This document shows positions 9,325 through 18,986 of a DNA stretch of 64,000 nt, in pieces (position 1 is the first letter of the stretch; each line of letters begins with the position of its first letter). The position numbers were made by a program, and so were the translations under genes. Source of the DNA: CAYNYM01 sp049366815 (lineage in GTDB: Bacteria; Desulfobacterota; DSM-4660; Desulfatiglandales; HGW-15); contig JBMNCO010000132.1 in the NCBI GenBank assembly GCA_049366815.1, positions 1-64,000 of the forward strand, in the 5' to 3' direction. The notes under the pieces are model-generated. The model saw only the letters and a list, made by a program, of their open reading frames with translations. It was not told where the DNA came from and ran no database searches.

Positions 9325-10134
9325 GTGGCCTCTTTCAGGTATTATCTGCGTGATCGGTTCATGCCCCACATCTGGTGTGCCGGATGCGGCCACGGCATTG
9401 TACTGAACAATCTCATCCGCGCCGTGGACAACCTCGGTCTGAAAAAAAACGACATTGTGATGGTCACCGGTATCGGTTGCTCCTCGCGCATCTCCGGATA
9501 CATGGATTTTCATACCCTTCACACCATACACGGAAGGGCCCTGGCCTTTGCATCAGGAGTAAAGCTGAGCCGTCCGGAACTGACGATCATCGTCCCCATG
9601 GGTGACGGCGACGCCGTGGCCATCGGGGGGAATCATTTCATTCACGCGGCCCGCCGCAACATGGATATCACGGCGATCATCATGAACAACAGCATCTACG
9701 GCATGACCGGGGGTCAGATCTCCCCCTTGTCCAAACGGAAAGACAAGGGAACGACGGCCCCCCATGGAAAGATCCATGACGCCTTTGACATCGTGAACCT
9801 TGCCAAGGGGGCAGGGGCATCCTTTGTGGCCCGCACCACGACCTACCACGTCACCTCCATGCGGAAAATTCTCGAAAAGGCCATTATGCACAAGGGCTTT
9901 TCAGTGGTGGAAATTCTCACCCAGTGCCCGACCTATTATGGGAGAAAAAATAGACAGGGCGACGCCGTAGACATGTTGAGGGCCTACCGAGACGGTACCG
10001 CCTCCATAGGCTCTAAGAAAAAAGGAGAAAATCCCGAATTGATCGAAAGGGGGATATTCATCCAGGAGACCCGGCCGGAATACTGCGAAGAATATGAGAA
10101 AACAATCCGGCAGGCCCGGAAGGGACGGTCGTAG
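9325..10134 (+). CDS. korB: 2-oxoglutarate:ferredoxin oxidoreductase beta subunit
   Basis: A 269-residue TPP-binding beta subunit starting at GTG with GAGG just upstream. Key parts are WCAGCGHGIVLNN, the TPP motif from GDGDAVAIGG to NNSIYGMTGGQ, and a C-terminal TQCPTYYGRKN segment with a conserved Cys. It pairs with the alpha subunit at 8173 to form the catalytic unit. The next gene begins 2 bases after the stop. It is clearly paralogous to the beta subunit at 1550. Confidence 0.88.
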   Translation: MASFRYYLRDRFMPHIWCAGCGHGIVLNNLIRAVDNLGLKKNDIVMVTGIGCSSRISGYMDFHTLHTIHGRALAFASGVKLSRPELTIIVPMGDGDAVAIGGNHFIHAARRNMDITAIIMNNSIYGMTGGQISPLSKRKDKGTTAPHGKIHDAFDIVNLAKGAGASFVARTTTYHVTSMRKILEKAIMHKGFSVVEILTQCPTYYGRKNRQGDAVDMLRAYRDGTASIGSKKKGENPELIERGIFIQETRPEYCEEYEKTIRQARKGRS

Positions 10135-10136
10135 CC

Positions 10137-10679
10137 ATGGAAAGATGCCGCATTATCTTTTCAGGCTCCGGGGGCCAGGGGGTGATCACGGCCTCCATCG
10201 TTCTTGCGGAAGCCGCCGTGTTATACGAGGGCCTCAACGCCGTTCAGTCCCAGGCCTATGGTCCGGAGGCACGGGGTGGCGCCACCCGGGCGGACGTGAT
10301 CATCGACGATGAGGAAATCCGTTATCCCAAAGTCAATCAGCCGAATGTGCTGATCTGCCTGACCCAGGAGGCATACAGCAAATTTTCAGGGATCATAAGA
10401 CCCGGAGGCCTTCTCCTGATCGACGCCCATTTTGTAAAACCCCAACCAAAGATTGACGCACGCCAGGTCTCTCTGGAGATGTATAAGGCGATCATGGACA
10501 AGATCGGAGAGCCTGTTGTCTATAATATATGCATGCTCGGCGCGCTGCTGGGCTTGATCCCTGTCGTCAAAACGGAATCCATCATAAAGGTTCTGGAGAC
10601 CAAGATACCGCGCGAGTTTCTGCATATGAACCGTGAGGCCCTCGGGATCGGTCTTCGAATAGCCGCGGCTCACGGGTAG
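10137..10679 (+). CDS. korC: 2-oxoglutarate:ferredoxin oxidoreductase gamma subunit
   Basis: A 180-residue gamma subunit with GSGGQGVITASIVLAEAA at the N-terminus and YGPEARGGATRADV further on, the two glycine-rich motifs of the family. It is the last gene of the kor operon. A minus-strand regulator ends 97 bases downstream, so the two units converge; no strong terminator hairpin is visible in the gap. Confidence 0.88.
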   Translation: MERCRIIFSGSGGQGVITASIVLAEAAVLYEGLNAVQSQAYGPEARGGATRADVIIDDEEIRYPKVNQPNVLICLTQEAYSKFSGIIRPGGLLLIDAHFVKPQPKIDARQVSLEMYKAIMDKIGEPVVYNICMLGALLGLIPVVKTESIIKVLETKIPREFLHMNREALGIGLRIAAAHG

Positions 10680-10776
10680 CGGTCTCTCGACTTCTCTCGC
10701 TTGTATCACGCCTCAAACCCCGGCGTCTCTTATCGACGATGATCCCAATCATTCGTGATCAGAAATGGTTTATGTC

Positions 10777-12321
10777 CTACCTGTACTGCCGCGGATTAAT
10801 CCCAAACTTTGTGACCTTGTAGCCGAAGATCCGTTCAGTGGTATCCAGGGCCAGCGCCGCCCTTCTCATATTCCCCCGGTGGCTTTTCAGGGCATCGATC
10901 AGCAGTTCCTTTTCAAACCTCTCAACGGCGTCCTTCAAGGACTGGGACTGATGGGTCCCCGTGTCCTCCGCCGTCTGCAGTGTGGGGGGAAGATGATAAC
11001 TGTGAATCACCTGATCATCGCAGAGGAGAACCGCCCGCTCCATGCAGTTTTCCAACTCCCTGACGTTCCCAGGCCAGTGATACTGTACAAGGGCATCGAT
11101 TGCAGGGGTGGAGATTCTCTTTATATCCTTTTGGTATTCCTTTGCGTATTTCTCCAAAAAATAATCTGAAAGAAGGAGAAGATCCGCTTCTCTTTCACGA
11201 AGTGGAGGCAGGTAAATGGGGTATACATTCAGCCGGTAAAACAGGTCCTCGCGGAACCCCCCCGTTTCCACCAAACCGGCCAGATCCTTATTGGCCGCCG
11301 CGACGAGCCGCACATTGACTTTGGTGACTTTCGTTCCGCCAAGCCTTTCCAGTTCCCTCTCCTGCAGGACCCGCAGCAGTTTTCCCTGGCTTTCCAGGGC
11401 CAGGGAGCCGATTTCATCCAGGAAGATCGTCCCACCGTTGGCCCGCTCGAATTTCCCTTCTTTGGCACTGCTGGCTCCGGTGAAGGCACCCTTTTCATAG
11501 CCGAACAACTCGGCCTCCACCAGGTTTGCCGGAAGCGCTGCGCAATTGATCTTCACCAAGGGCATCTTCGCCCGCAGGCTGTTGTAATGGATGGCATTGG
11601 CCACCAGTTCTTTACCCGTCCCGCTCTCTCCAAGGAGAAGAACGCTGGCATTGCTTTTAGCAACCTGTGTGATCAGGTGAAAGACCTCTTGCATCTTATG
11701 GCTGTTTCCGATGATATTGCTGAAGCTGTATTTTTGACCGAGTTCCTTCTTGAGCCGAAGATTTTCCTGATTGAGCAGTTCTTTCTCTCTCTTGATTTTC
11801 TCAAGCATACCCACCTTCTGGGCGATCAGGCTGCTTATGATCGTGAGGAACCTGACGTCTTCCTCCAGGCTGGATTCCCCCTCGAACAGATGGTCCGCAC
11901 TGAGGGCGCCGATCACCCTTCGACCATCTTTTATGGGTACGCAGATAAAGGACATCTTCGACTTTTTCAGTTTGCCCCTACTCCCGGTCCTGTCCAAGAA
12001 TAGAGGCTCCGCATCGATATCCGGTACGGCCATGGGCCGTCCGGATTCAATGACCCTGCCCGTCACCCCCTCTCCGAGCTTGTAGCGGCCCTTTGTCCTT
12101 GCCGATGACGAAATGCCGTGAGCCAGCTCGATGTGAATTTCTGCAGTATTGGGGTCAAGAAGGGTTATGGAGCCGCGGTTCATTCCAATCTGCTGTGACA
12201 GCAGATCCAAGACCCCATAGAGGGCCTTTCTCAGGTCAAAGGTCCCATGAAGGGCCTTCGTGATTTCATAGAGACAAGTCATCTCATCCCGTTGGGATGT
12301 CGACCTGATTGAATCCGTCAT
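10777..12321 (-). CDS. Sigma-54-dependent transcriptional activator (GAF-AAA-Fis)
   Basis: A 514-residue NifA/FhlA-type activator. Residues about 10-175 form a GAF sensor domain. A coiled linker follows, then the AAA+ domain with Walker A GESGTGKE at 231-238, the sigma-54 contact loop GAFTGA at 278-283, Walker B FLDEIG and the arginine-rich WPGNVREL segment. A Fis-type helix-turn-helix ends the protein. I chose the ATG at 12321 because AAAGGAG precedes it at good spacing; an upstream extension to 12504 lacks domain content. The GAF ligand is unknown. I found no clear -24/-12 promoter for it in the window. Confidence 0.9.
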   Translation of the reverse strand: MTDSIRSTSQRDEMTCLYEITKALHGTFDLRKALYGVLDLLSQQIGMNRGSITLLDPNTAEIHIELAHGISSSARTKGRYKLGEGVTGRVIESGRPMAVPDIDAEPLFLDRTGSRGKLKKSKMSFICVPIKDGRRVIGALSADHLFEGESSLEEDVRFLTIISSLIAQKVGMLEKIKREKELLNQENLRLKKELGQKYSFSNIIGNSHKMQEVFHLITQVAKSNASVLLLGESGTGKELVANAIHYNSLRAKMPLVKINCAALPANLVEAELFGYEKGAFTGASSAKEGKFERANGGTIFLDEIGSLALESQGKLLRVLQERELERLGGTKVTKVNVRLVAAANKDLAGLVETGGFREDLFYRLNVYPIYLPPLREREADLLLLSDYFLEKYAKEYQKDIKRISTPAIDALVQYHWPGNVRELENCMERAVLLCDDQVIHSYHLPPTLQTAEDTGTHQSQSLKDAVERFEKELLIDALKSHRGNMRRAALALDTTERIFGYKVTKFGINPRQYR

Positions 12322-12687
12322 CTGTCTGTTCTCTCCTTTTGTTTCTCGCAATATTACAAAATTGTAGAACAACAGGCAAGATTTTTCAGGTGTGGACGGA
12401 AACATGAGGCGGGTTATGCAAGGCGCTGAGGAACCCCGGACCATGCCCGGAACGCGAATTTGTATGCGTTTGGCCGTTGGAAATAGCCCGGCAATTTGGG
12501 CCATGGGAGTCTCTTTTTAAAAACAGAGGCCCATAGTGACGGAAAATGGGAAGTTCGTTGAGATCTCTTTCTCTTGACAATCCGTCTCATTTTCTTTAAT
12601 GGTTCTCTTTCAAAAAAGATAGATCAAACATCCGCCCCAGAGTTCTTCTATAAGACCCCTTTTTTTATTCAAGAAATGGAGTTTTTC
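12322..12687. other. Divergent intergenic region with a candidate promoter
   Basis: These 366 bases separate the sigma-54 activator (minus) from the ABC operon (plus). TTGACA at 12574-12579 followed by TTTAAT at 12595-12600 is a possible promoter for the ABC operon, but the 15-base spacing is short. Nothing coding is convincing. Confidence 0.3.
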
Positions 12688-13623
12688 ATGATCCAGGCCC
12701 AAAAGCTCACCAAATATTACGGCGACCTCCGCGCCGTAAATCAGATCGATTTTGAGATCCGAAAAGGAGAAATCCTGGGTCTTCTCGGGCCCAACGGTGC
12801 AGGAAAGACTACGGTACTCAGGATGATGACCGGTTACCTGAAACCCACTTCCGGGACCATTCTCGTCAAGGACTACGATATCCGCAGGCACCCACTCGAG
12901 ATCAAAAGGCTGATGGGATATCTGCCCGAATCCGCGCCCCTGTACGATGACATGCTCGTCTATGACTACCTGGACTATATTGCAGCCATCAGGCGGCTTG
13001 AAGGTGAGCGAAAGCTTGATCGGATACGGAAACTGACAGACATTTGCGGCCTCCGGGGGGTCATGCATCAACCCATCGACGAGCTGTCCAAAGGCTACAA
13101 ACAACGGGTCGGGCTTGCACACGCCATGATGAGCGACCCGGAGATTCTTGTGCTGGATGAGCCGACTTCCGGTCTCGATCCCAACCAGATTATCGAGATC
13201 CGGGAGATTATCAGACGCATCGGAAAGGAAAAGACGGTCATTCTTTCAACCCATATCCTCAATGAGGCCGAGGCCGCATGCGACCGTGTCCTCATCATCA
13301 ACAGAGGCGATATCGTCGGCCAGGGCACCATGGACAGCCTAAAGCGGTCCGCAGGAAGCGACGACCGGATACATCTATCTCTTCAGGGCGCGCATTTCGA
13401 TCAGGTCGAAAAAGAACTTGGGGCCTTGGAGGGCGTGATGCGGGTCCTGCATGACGGGGAAGATGAGCCCACCCTCGGCCTGACGCTGATCTGCAGGTCC
13501 TCCGAGGACCTACGCGGCAAGATCTACCAAAGGATCAAGGCAACCGACTGGGTGCTCCTTGAATTTTACCGGAAGACCGAATCCCTCGAAAACATTTTTA
13601 GAGAACTCACCAAGGAGAACTGA
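12688..13623 (+). CDS. ABC transporter ATP-binding protein (GldA/CcmA type)
   Basis: A 311-residue ATPase with Walker A GPNGAGKT at residues 34-41, the signature LSKGYKQRVG, Walker B EILVLDEPTSGLDP and a switch His in ILSTHILNEAE. A C-terminal extension of about 90 residues is typical of the GldA/NatA class. The frame opens at 12574, but the ATG at 12688 has GGAG 6 bases upstream and starts the domain (MIQAQKLTKYYG). It energises the membrane subunit encoded next. Sequence class and neighbours match GldA-GldF-GldG sets found in many non-gliding bacteria. Confidence 0.9.
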   Translation: MIQAQKLTKYYGDLRAVNQIDFEIRKGEILGLLGPNGAGKTTVLRMMTGYLKPTSGTILVKDYDIRRHPLEIKRLMGYLPESAPLYDDMLVYDYLDYIAAIRRLEGERKLDRIRKLTDICGLRGVMHQPIDELSKGYKQRVGLAHAMMSDPEILVLDEPTSGLDPNQIIEIREIIRRIGKEKTVILSTHILNEAEAACDRVLIINRGDIVGQGTMDSLKRSAGSDDRIHLSLQGAHFDQVEKELGALEGVMRVLHDGEDEPTLGLTLICRSSEDLRGKIYQRIKATDWVLLEFYRKTESLENIFRELTKEN

Positions 13624-13624
13624 C

Positions 13625-14329
13625 ATGCAGCAGGCCGTAAAAATACTCACTAAAGAATTTAAGGGGTATTTCCTTTCCCCGACCGCATATATCCTGATCT
13701 CGATCTTTCTGCTGGTCACGGGATGGTTCTTCTTCGCCACATTCTTTCTTCTCAATCAGGCCAGCCTTCGTAATTTCTTTGACCTCCTTCCGTTCATCTT
13801 TTCTTTTGTGATCCCCGCCATCACCATGAAACTGTTTTCAGAGGAACTGAAGTCGGGGTCCTATGAAGTCCTGCTCACGCTGCCCATCACCCTGATGGAC
13901 GTGATCCTGGGGAAATTTCTGGCCGGCGTCGTCTTTGTAGCCGCCATGCTCCTTCCCACACTGGCCTATCCCATTTCCGTTTCATTTCTCGGGAACCTGG
14001 ACTGGGGTCCGGTCTTGGGCGGCTATATCGGGGCAATCCTCCTCGGATCCGCATTTTCCGCCATAGGCCTCTGGGCCTCCTCACTCACCCGCAATCAGAT
14101 CACCGCCTTCATCATCGCCATGGTCATCTGTTTTGCCCTGACCCTCATCGATAAAATGCTCTTTTTCCTTCCCCAATCCATGCTCGGCGTGCTCCAGTAT
14201 ATTGGCGCAGGCTTTCATTTTGAAAACATCTCAAAGGGGATACTGGATTCAAGGGATATACTCTATTTTCTTTCTGTGGTCTTCATAGCCCTCTACGGTG
14301 TGCATCTGGTCCTTCAGGAAAAAAAGTAA
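13625..14329 (+). CDS. ABC-2 type permease (GldF-like)
   Basis: A 234-residue membrane protein of the ABC-2 exporter class with about six hydrophobic spans. The start at 13625 follows AAGGAG and lies 1 base after the ATPase stop. The segment SEELKSGSYEVLLTLPI is characteristic of GldF-type permeases. It forms the transmembrane channel for the ATPase at 12688. The cargo is unknown. Confidence 0.85.
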   Translation: MQQAVKILTKEFKGYFLSPTAYILISIFLLVTGWFFFATFFLLNQASLRNFFDLLPFIFSFVIPAITMKLFSEELKSGSYEVLLTLPITLMDVILGKFLAGVVFVAAMLLPTLAYPISVSFLGNLDWGPVLGGYIGAILLGSAFSAIGLWASSLTRNQITAFIIAMVICFALTLIDKMLFFLPQSMLGVLQYIGAGFHFENISKGILDSRDILYFLSVVFIALYGVHLVLQEKK

Positions 14330-14339
14330 GGAGTTCGAC

Positions 14340-16541
14340 ATGGGATTCATCAAAAGATCCGGCAAATACGCAAAATTCATCGTCTATATCGTCGCTGTCA
14401 TCCTGATCAATGTCGCAGGGATGACACTGTTTTTCAGATGGGACCTCACGAGTAACAGGATGTATACCCTTTCCGAGGCCAGCAAAAACGCTGTAGCGAC
14501 GCTTTCCGAACCCCTCACCATTCATGTCTTTTTCACCAAGAACCTGCCCGCCCCTCATAACGGGACCGAAAGATACCTCCGCGACCTGTTGGAGGAATAC
14601 GCCATCCATGCCAACCGTTTTTTCAACTACAAGTTTTTCGACGTCAGCCCGGAGGAAGGAGATATCAGCGAGAAGGCGGGAGAAAATCAGCGACTGGCAC
14701 GAAACTACGGCATCCATCCCTTGCAGATCCAGGTTATCGAAAAGGATGAAGTCAAGTTCCAGAAGGCCTATATGGGTCTGGTCATGATCCATGGAGACCT
14801 TTTGGAGCGCCTCCCCTCCATGACCTCGACCGAGGGGCTGGAGTATGCCATCACGAGCGCGATCCAGAAGTTGAACAACAAGATCAGTGCCCTTTTGAGC
14901 CTCAACGAAAAGATAGACGTAAAGCTCTTTCTCTCCTCTTCCCTCACCGATGTGGCGCCCTATCTCGATATGAGGCAACTGGCGGATCTCGCCGACAGGG
15001 TCAAGGATCTCGTTGAAAAATTGAATAGGAAAAATTATGACAAGCTCCGATTTGACCGGATCGATCCCTCGAAAGAAGAAGGGCTGGAAGAGACCATCGA
15101 AAAATACAACATCCTGACGCTCAAATGGCCCCGGTCAGAGGGAAAATTCGAGGAGGGACGGGGTGCCATAGGCCTTGTCATGGAATACGGGAACAAATGG
15201 ATCGATGTCCCTCTCATCAATGTCTTTCGAATTCCCCTCTTCGGCACCCGTTATGAAGTGGTGGAACCGGCAAGGCTGGAGGAAGCCCTCAACGCGAACC
15301 TGGAATCCCTGATCGACATCAACGAGGACCTGGGCTATCTTGCGGATCACGGGACCCCCGGCATCTCCCCCCCTTCACCCATGGCCCCCCAGGATCCCCA
15401 AGAAAATGAGACCTTGACCGTTTTCCCGGATCTCCTCTCAAGGGGTTACTCCCTTAAAGAGGTGCGGCTCCAGGAAACACCCCTCGGCAATTTCAACTGC
15501 CTGATTATATCAGGGCCGAGGGAGCCCTTTTCGGAATACGAACTTTTTCAAATCGACCAATTCCTGATGCAGGGGAAAAGCCTCGCACTCTTTCTGGACC
15601 CCTTCAATGAAGTGCTCCCCCCCCAGCAGGCCATGGGTTTCGGCCGGATGCCCCAATACCTGCCCCTTGACACGGGCCTGGAGAAAGTCCTCGAACACTA
15701 CGGCGTTCGTCTGAACAAGGCCTACGTCATGGACGAAAACTGCCTTGTACAACGGATCCCCTCATCACACGGCGGCGGCGAGACGCCTATCTATTTCGCC
15801 CCCCTGATCAAAAACGAGTTTATTACCAAAGATCTCGCCTTTATGCGGGATATCAAAGAGATGTACGCACTGAAGGTCGCCCCCCTTGAACTGGACAAAA
15901 AACGTCTCCAGGAAAACGGTCTGAAGGCCACGCCGCTCTTCTCCTCGTCCAAGAAATCCTGGGAGATGAGGGGTCGGATAAATTTGAATCCCATGTTGAT
16001 TCAGCCGCCACCGGCTGAGGAATTCAAAGGCCGCATGCCCCTAGCCTGCCTTGTTGAAGGAGAATTCCCCAGCTATTTTGCGGGTAAACCCATTCCTGAA
16101 AAAGAGACCGAACAGGAGAGCACCCCTTCCGAATCAGAAGAAGTGGAGAAGAAGGCATCCCAGGGCGACGATGCTGCGGCTTATCTGAAACAGTTAGAAC
16201 GCGAAGGTGGGATTTTGACCAAGGGGAAGCCGGGGAAAATCATTATCATCGCCTCATCTGAGATGATGAAAGATCCACTGTTGGACCCCAACGGGAGAAA
16301 CCCGAATGCCATGTTCCTATTGAACATGGTGGATTACCTGAATAACCGGGAAGACATTGCAACGATGCGCAGCAAAGAGCTCCGGTTCAATCCCCTCAAT
16401 GAGACCGGAGCGGGGGTCAAGATCTTCGTGAAGTTTTTCAATATCGCAGGGCTCCCGATCCTGGTTTCCCTCTTCGGGCTGGGGATACTGCTCCGTCGCC
16501 ACGCAAGAAAGAGGCGCATCCGAATGATGTTTTCCGATTGA
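14340..16541 (+). CDS. GldG-like ABC transporter auxiliary protein
   Basis: A 733-residue protein with one N-terminal membrane span (about residues 10-30), a long exterior region and a C-terminal span near 695-715. The segment RWDLTSNRMYTLSEASKN after the first span is the hallmark of the GldG/ABC auxiliary family. A charged low-complexity stretch rich in Glu and Ser lies near residues 585-615. The start at 14340 follows TAAGGAG and comes 10 bases after the permease stop. It probably forms a periplasmic or surface-facing part of the exporter. Function beyond family membership is unknown. Confidence 0.82.
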   Translation: MGFIKRSGKYAKFIVYIVAVILINVAGMTLFFRWDLTSNRMYTLSEASKNAVATLSEPLTIHVFFTKNLPAPHNGTERYLRDLLEEYAIHANRFFNYKFFDVSPEEGDISEKAGENQRLARNYGIHPLQIQVIEKDEVKFQKAYMGLVMIHGDLLERLPSMTSTEGLEYAITSAIQKLNNKISALLSLNEKIDVKLFLSSSLTDVAPYLDMRQLADLADRVKDLVEKLNRKNYDKLRFDRIDPSKEEGLEETIEKYNILTLKWPRSEGKFEEGRGAIGLVMEYGNKWIDVPLINVFRIPLFGTRYEVVEPARLEEALNANLESLIDINEDLGYLADHGTPGISPPSPMAPQDPQENETLTVFPDLLSRGYSLKEVRLQETPLGNFNCLIISGPREPFSEYELFQIDQFLMQGKSLALFLDPFNEVLPPQQAMGFGRMPQYLPLDTGLEKVLEHYGVRLNKAYVMDENCLVQRIPSSHGGGETPIYFAPLIKNEFITKDLAFMRDIKEMYALKVAPLELDKKRLQENGLKATPLFSSSKKSWEMRGRINLNPMLIQPPPAEEFKGRMPLACLVEGEFPSYFAGKPIPEKETEQESTPSESEEVEKKASQGDDAAAYLKQLEREGGILTKGKPGKIIIIASSEMMKDPLLDPNGRNPNAMFLLNMVDYLNNREDIATMRSKELRFNPLNETGAGVKIFVKFFNIAGLPILVSLFGLGILLRRHARKRRIRMMFSD

Positions 16542-16553
16542 TGGAGGTCGGAC

Positions 16554-17558
16554 ATGAAGATAAAATTGGAATACATCGCCCTCGCAGCTGTGATAATGGC
16601 CGTCGCGCTCTATCTTTTCCTCCGGAGTCCCGACAGGACCCATTATGAATTGCCTCAACTGCCGCAGATCAGCACATCCGCCCTGTCCAGGATCCAAATC
16701 ACGAAATCAGGCGCTGTCCTTTCACTCGTAAGAGAGGGGGAAGCCTGGAGCATCTTGCCCCGGCAGTACCCGGCCGACGGCGCTAAAGTACACAGGATGG
16801 TTGATGCCCTGAAGGATATCACGCTGACCGCCCTTGTATCCGAATCCAGAGAATTTGATCGGTACGGCCTCACGGATGAACAAAAAATCACCGTCAGGGC
16901 CTGGGAAGGCGAAAACGAGATCAGGCATGTGACCCTGGGCAAGGCCGCCCCCTCCTCCAGCCACACCTTCTTGCAGCCGGCGGGTGATCATCGCGTCTAT
17001 CACGCAAGGGGAAATTTGAAGCCCCTATTTGATCTCACTGAGGAGGACATGAGAGACCGGCAGGTCCTTTCCTTTTCAAAGAATGAGATCCATGAGATGG
17101 CCATCATCAAGGGTGACGAACACGTCCGATTCATCAAAAAACAGTCACCCACCGAGGGCACTGAACTAAAGGAAGGCCGAAAGGAAGCCGGTTCATCCGC
17201 CGGACTGGAGGCGGTTTGGGAAGGGCCCGAAGGGATGGACGTCGACATGTCCAAGCTGGACCGTCTTCTCTATCTCCTTGTCAATCTGCGCTGCGAGAAG
17301 TATCTCACCGCATTCAAAAAGGAGGAGCTTGACCATCCCGTTTATTCTCTACGCCTCAAAGGCACTGAAGAGTATGAACTCAACCTTTTTGAAAAGACAA
17401 ACCCAGAGGACAGAAACCACCCCGCGACCAGTTCACAGAACGATTACGTGTTCATGCTCCAGGAATCTCAAATTCCTTCGATCATGATTGATCCGGCCGA
17501 CCTGCTGAAGGAGACACCAAAGCCGGAGGAACCGCACCAGGCATCGGGGAAAGAATAA
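16554..17558 (+). CDS. DUF4340 domain protein
   Basis: A 334-residue protein with a single N-terminal anchor (residues 5-24) and an extracytoplasmic remainder containing the DUF4340 pattern (WSILPRQYPADGAKVHRMVDAL; FDRYGLTDEQKITV). It is encoded 12 bases after the GldG-like gene and is the usual fourth member of this exporter operon. Its biochemical role is not established. A Glu/Lys-rich tail ends the protein. Confidence 0.8.
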   Translation: MKIKLEYIALAAVIMAVALYLFLRSPDRTHYELPQLPQISTSALSRIQITKSGAVLSLVREGEAWSILPRQYPADGAKVHRMVDALKDITLTALVSESREFDRYGLTDEQKITVRAWEGENEIRHVTLGKAAPSSSHTFLQPAGDHRVYHARGNLKPLFDLTEEDMRDRQVLSFSKNEIHEMAIIKGDEHVRFIKKQSPTEGTELKEGRKEAGSSAGLEAVWEGPEGMDVDMSKLDRLLYLLVNLRCEKYLTAFKKEELDHPVYSLRLKGTEEYELNLFEKTNPEDRNHPATSSQNDYVFMLQESQIPSIMIDPADLLKETPKPEEPHQASGKE

Positions 17559-17571
17559 GGGACCCTTGCGC

Positions 17572-18066
17572 TCAGAAGGACTTCCCCACCCCCAGGCCGA
17601 AGAAGAATCTGGGTTGACGGCCCGTCTCTTCCACAGGCCAGAGATAGATTTCCCTTTTCTCAATCAGAGGATAGGTATATTCGATCTCACCCAGCGGTCG
17701 GGTTTCTTGCCCGGTTATCGTTCCAACGATCGTTACCAGTCGTCCTGACCGATAGATTTCGGGATCAAGAAATCCCGGGGCCGACACGATAAATCTCCCC
17801 AATGACACACTTTCGGGGTTCGGCTTGTCTCTTGTTCCCAACGTACGTTGCAGGACCAGGATCTCCGTCCTGCGGGAAAGGGGTTTTGTTTCGAGGATAT
17901 CTCCCCCGAGGATAACGGATCTTTCCCGAAACGCCTTTGGATTTCTCACAATCGCATCGAAAACGATTTCCCTTTGAACGCCCTGCAAGGCCTCCTTGGA
18001 AATAACCGATGCGCACCCCGAGAGGAGCACGGAAATGACACCAAGCAGAATGATCCCTCGTCCCAT
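17572..18066 (-). CDS. Slp-family outer-membrane lipoprotein
   Basis: A 164-residue lipoprotein. The signal peptide ends in the lipobox LLSGC with the lipidated Cys at about residue 18. The body (GGDILETKPLSRRTEILVLQ; GRFIVSAPGFLDPEIYRSGRLVTIVGTITG) matches the Slp family of outer-membrane lipoproteins induced by starvation or carbon stress in enterobacteria. The role here is unknown. It converges with the DUF4340 gene, whose stop is 13 bases away. Confidence 0.83.
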   Translation of the reverse strand: MGRGIILLGVISVLLSGCASVISKEALQGVQREIVFDAIVRNPKAFRERSVILGGDILETKPLSRRTEILVLQRTLGTRDKPNPESVSLGRFIVSAPGFLDPEIYRSGRLVTIVGTITGQETRPLGEIEYTYPLIEKREIYLWPVEETGRQPRFFFGLGVGKSF

Positions 18067-18270
18067 TCCTTTTCTCCCGAGTCAAGGACGGTTTCATCGG
18101 GCCAATGACCCTTGGGTGGATCTGAATCATGGCATAGGCCCCTGAAGATATTTTTTCCCCGTTCAGATGAAGGCCGTTCCAGGCACCTCATCGTTCCCCC
18201 ATCGGTCATGCCGGGACCTGGAGCGCGGCCCTGTCCACGCCCCTTTCGGCAGAGGATATAACCTGTTGCC

Positions 18271-18420
18271 CATCCGGGAATGAGCATTCCCGGATTCGCG
18301 CCAACAGCCCTCAGCGATCAGGTATCAGCAAAGGCTATGCTAAGACAAGGCATGAGGCTGAGCGCTGAATGCCGACAGCGGACCGCACCATCCAGAAATC
18401 ATGTATTTCCGGATGGAAAC
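18271..18420. repeat. Dispersed repeat family 2, copy A
   Basis: The copy starts with a perfect 11-base-arm hairpin (ATCCGGGAATG / CATTCCCGGAT, 2-base loop) and ends with a second hairpin of near-identical arms (CATCCAGAAAT / ATTTCCGGATG). Between them is a region with the words GATCAGGTATCAGC and GGCTGAGCGCTGAATGCCGA. Copies occur at 45101-45216 and 57801-57971. It lies between slp and mscL; the rest of the 379-base gap holds nothing recognised. Confidence 0.8.
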
Positions 18421-18445
18421 GACCTAACACCCGGAGCCAACCGAA

Positions 18446-18901
18446 CTAAAGCTCGGACGTGCAATGAGGACAGCGGGTGGCCTTAACCGCTATGGTTGAC
18501 ATGCAGTGCGGACATTCCTTGGTGGTCACCTCTTTGGGTTTTTCCTCTTCCTGACGCCGGAGTGTGTTAAGCCCCTTGATAAGCATAAACACAGCAAAAG
18601 CGACGATTACAAAGCTGATAACGACATTCAAGAAAACGCCGTAATTGATCGTGACGGCTCCGGCGGCCTTGGCATCCGCCAAGGCCGCATAGGGAGGAGC
18701 AGCATTGGCGCCGGCCTTGAGCACGGCAAAAAGATTTGAAAAGTCGACCCCGCCCAGAAGCAGGCCGATCGGCGGCATCAGGACGTCGTCCACAAGGCTT
18801 TTTACGATGGTCCCGAATGCGCCACCGATTATGATGCCGACGGCCATATCGACGACGTTTCCCCGCAGTGCAAACTCCTTGAATTCCTTCATAATCGCCA
18901 T
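18446..18901 (-). CDS. mscL: Large-conductance mechanosensitive channel MscL with C-terminal Cys motif
   Basis: A 151-residue MscL. It has the conserved first helix ALRGNVVDMAVGIIIGGAFGTIVKSLVDDVLMPPIG and a second membrane span near residues 85-105. It relieves turgor during osmotic downshock in the inner membrane. The C-terminal tail departs from the E. coli form: after the charged linker it holds CPHC-x10-CPHC, a zinc-ribbon-like pair. Such tails occur in some other bacterial MscL proteins as I recall. It is a single gene with no obvious operon partner. Confidence 0.93.
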   Translation of the reverse strand: MAIMKEFKEFALRGNVVDMAVGIIIGGAFGTIVKSLVDDVLMPPIGLLLGGVDFSNLFAVLKAGANAAPPYAALADAKAAGAVTINYGVFLNVVISFVIVAFAVFMLIKGLNTLRRQEEEKPKEVTTKECPHCMSTIAVKATRCPHCTSEL

Positions 18902-18986
18902 TTCAGCCTCCTGTTCTCGTCTATGGGTTCATGTTTCATCATCGAACATACGCATGGAGTGTACAAAACCGTCCTCATTATGATAG

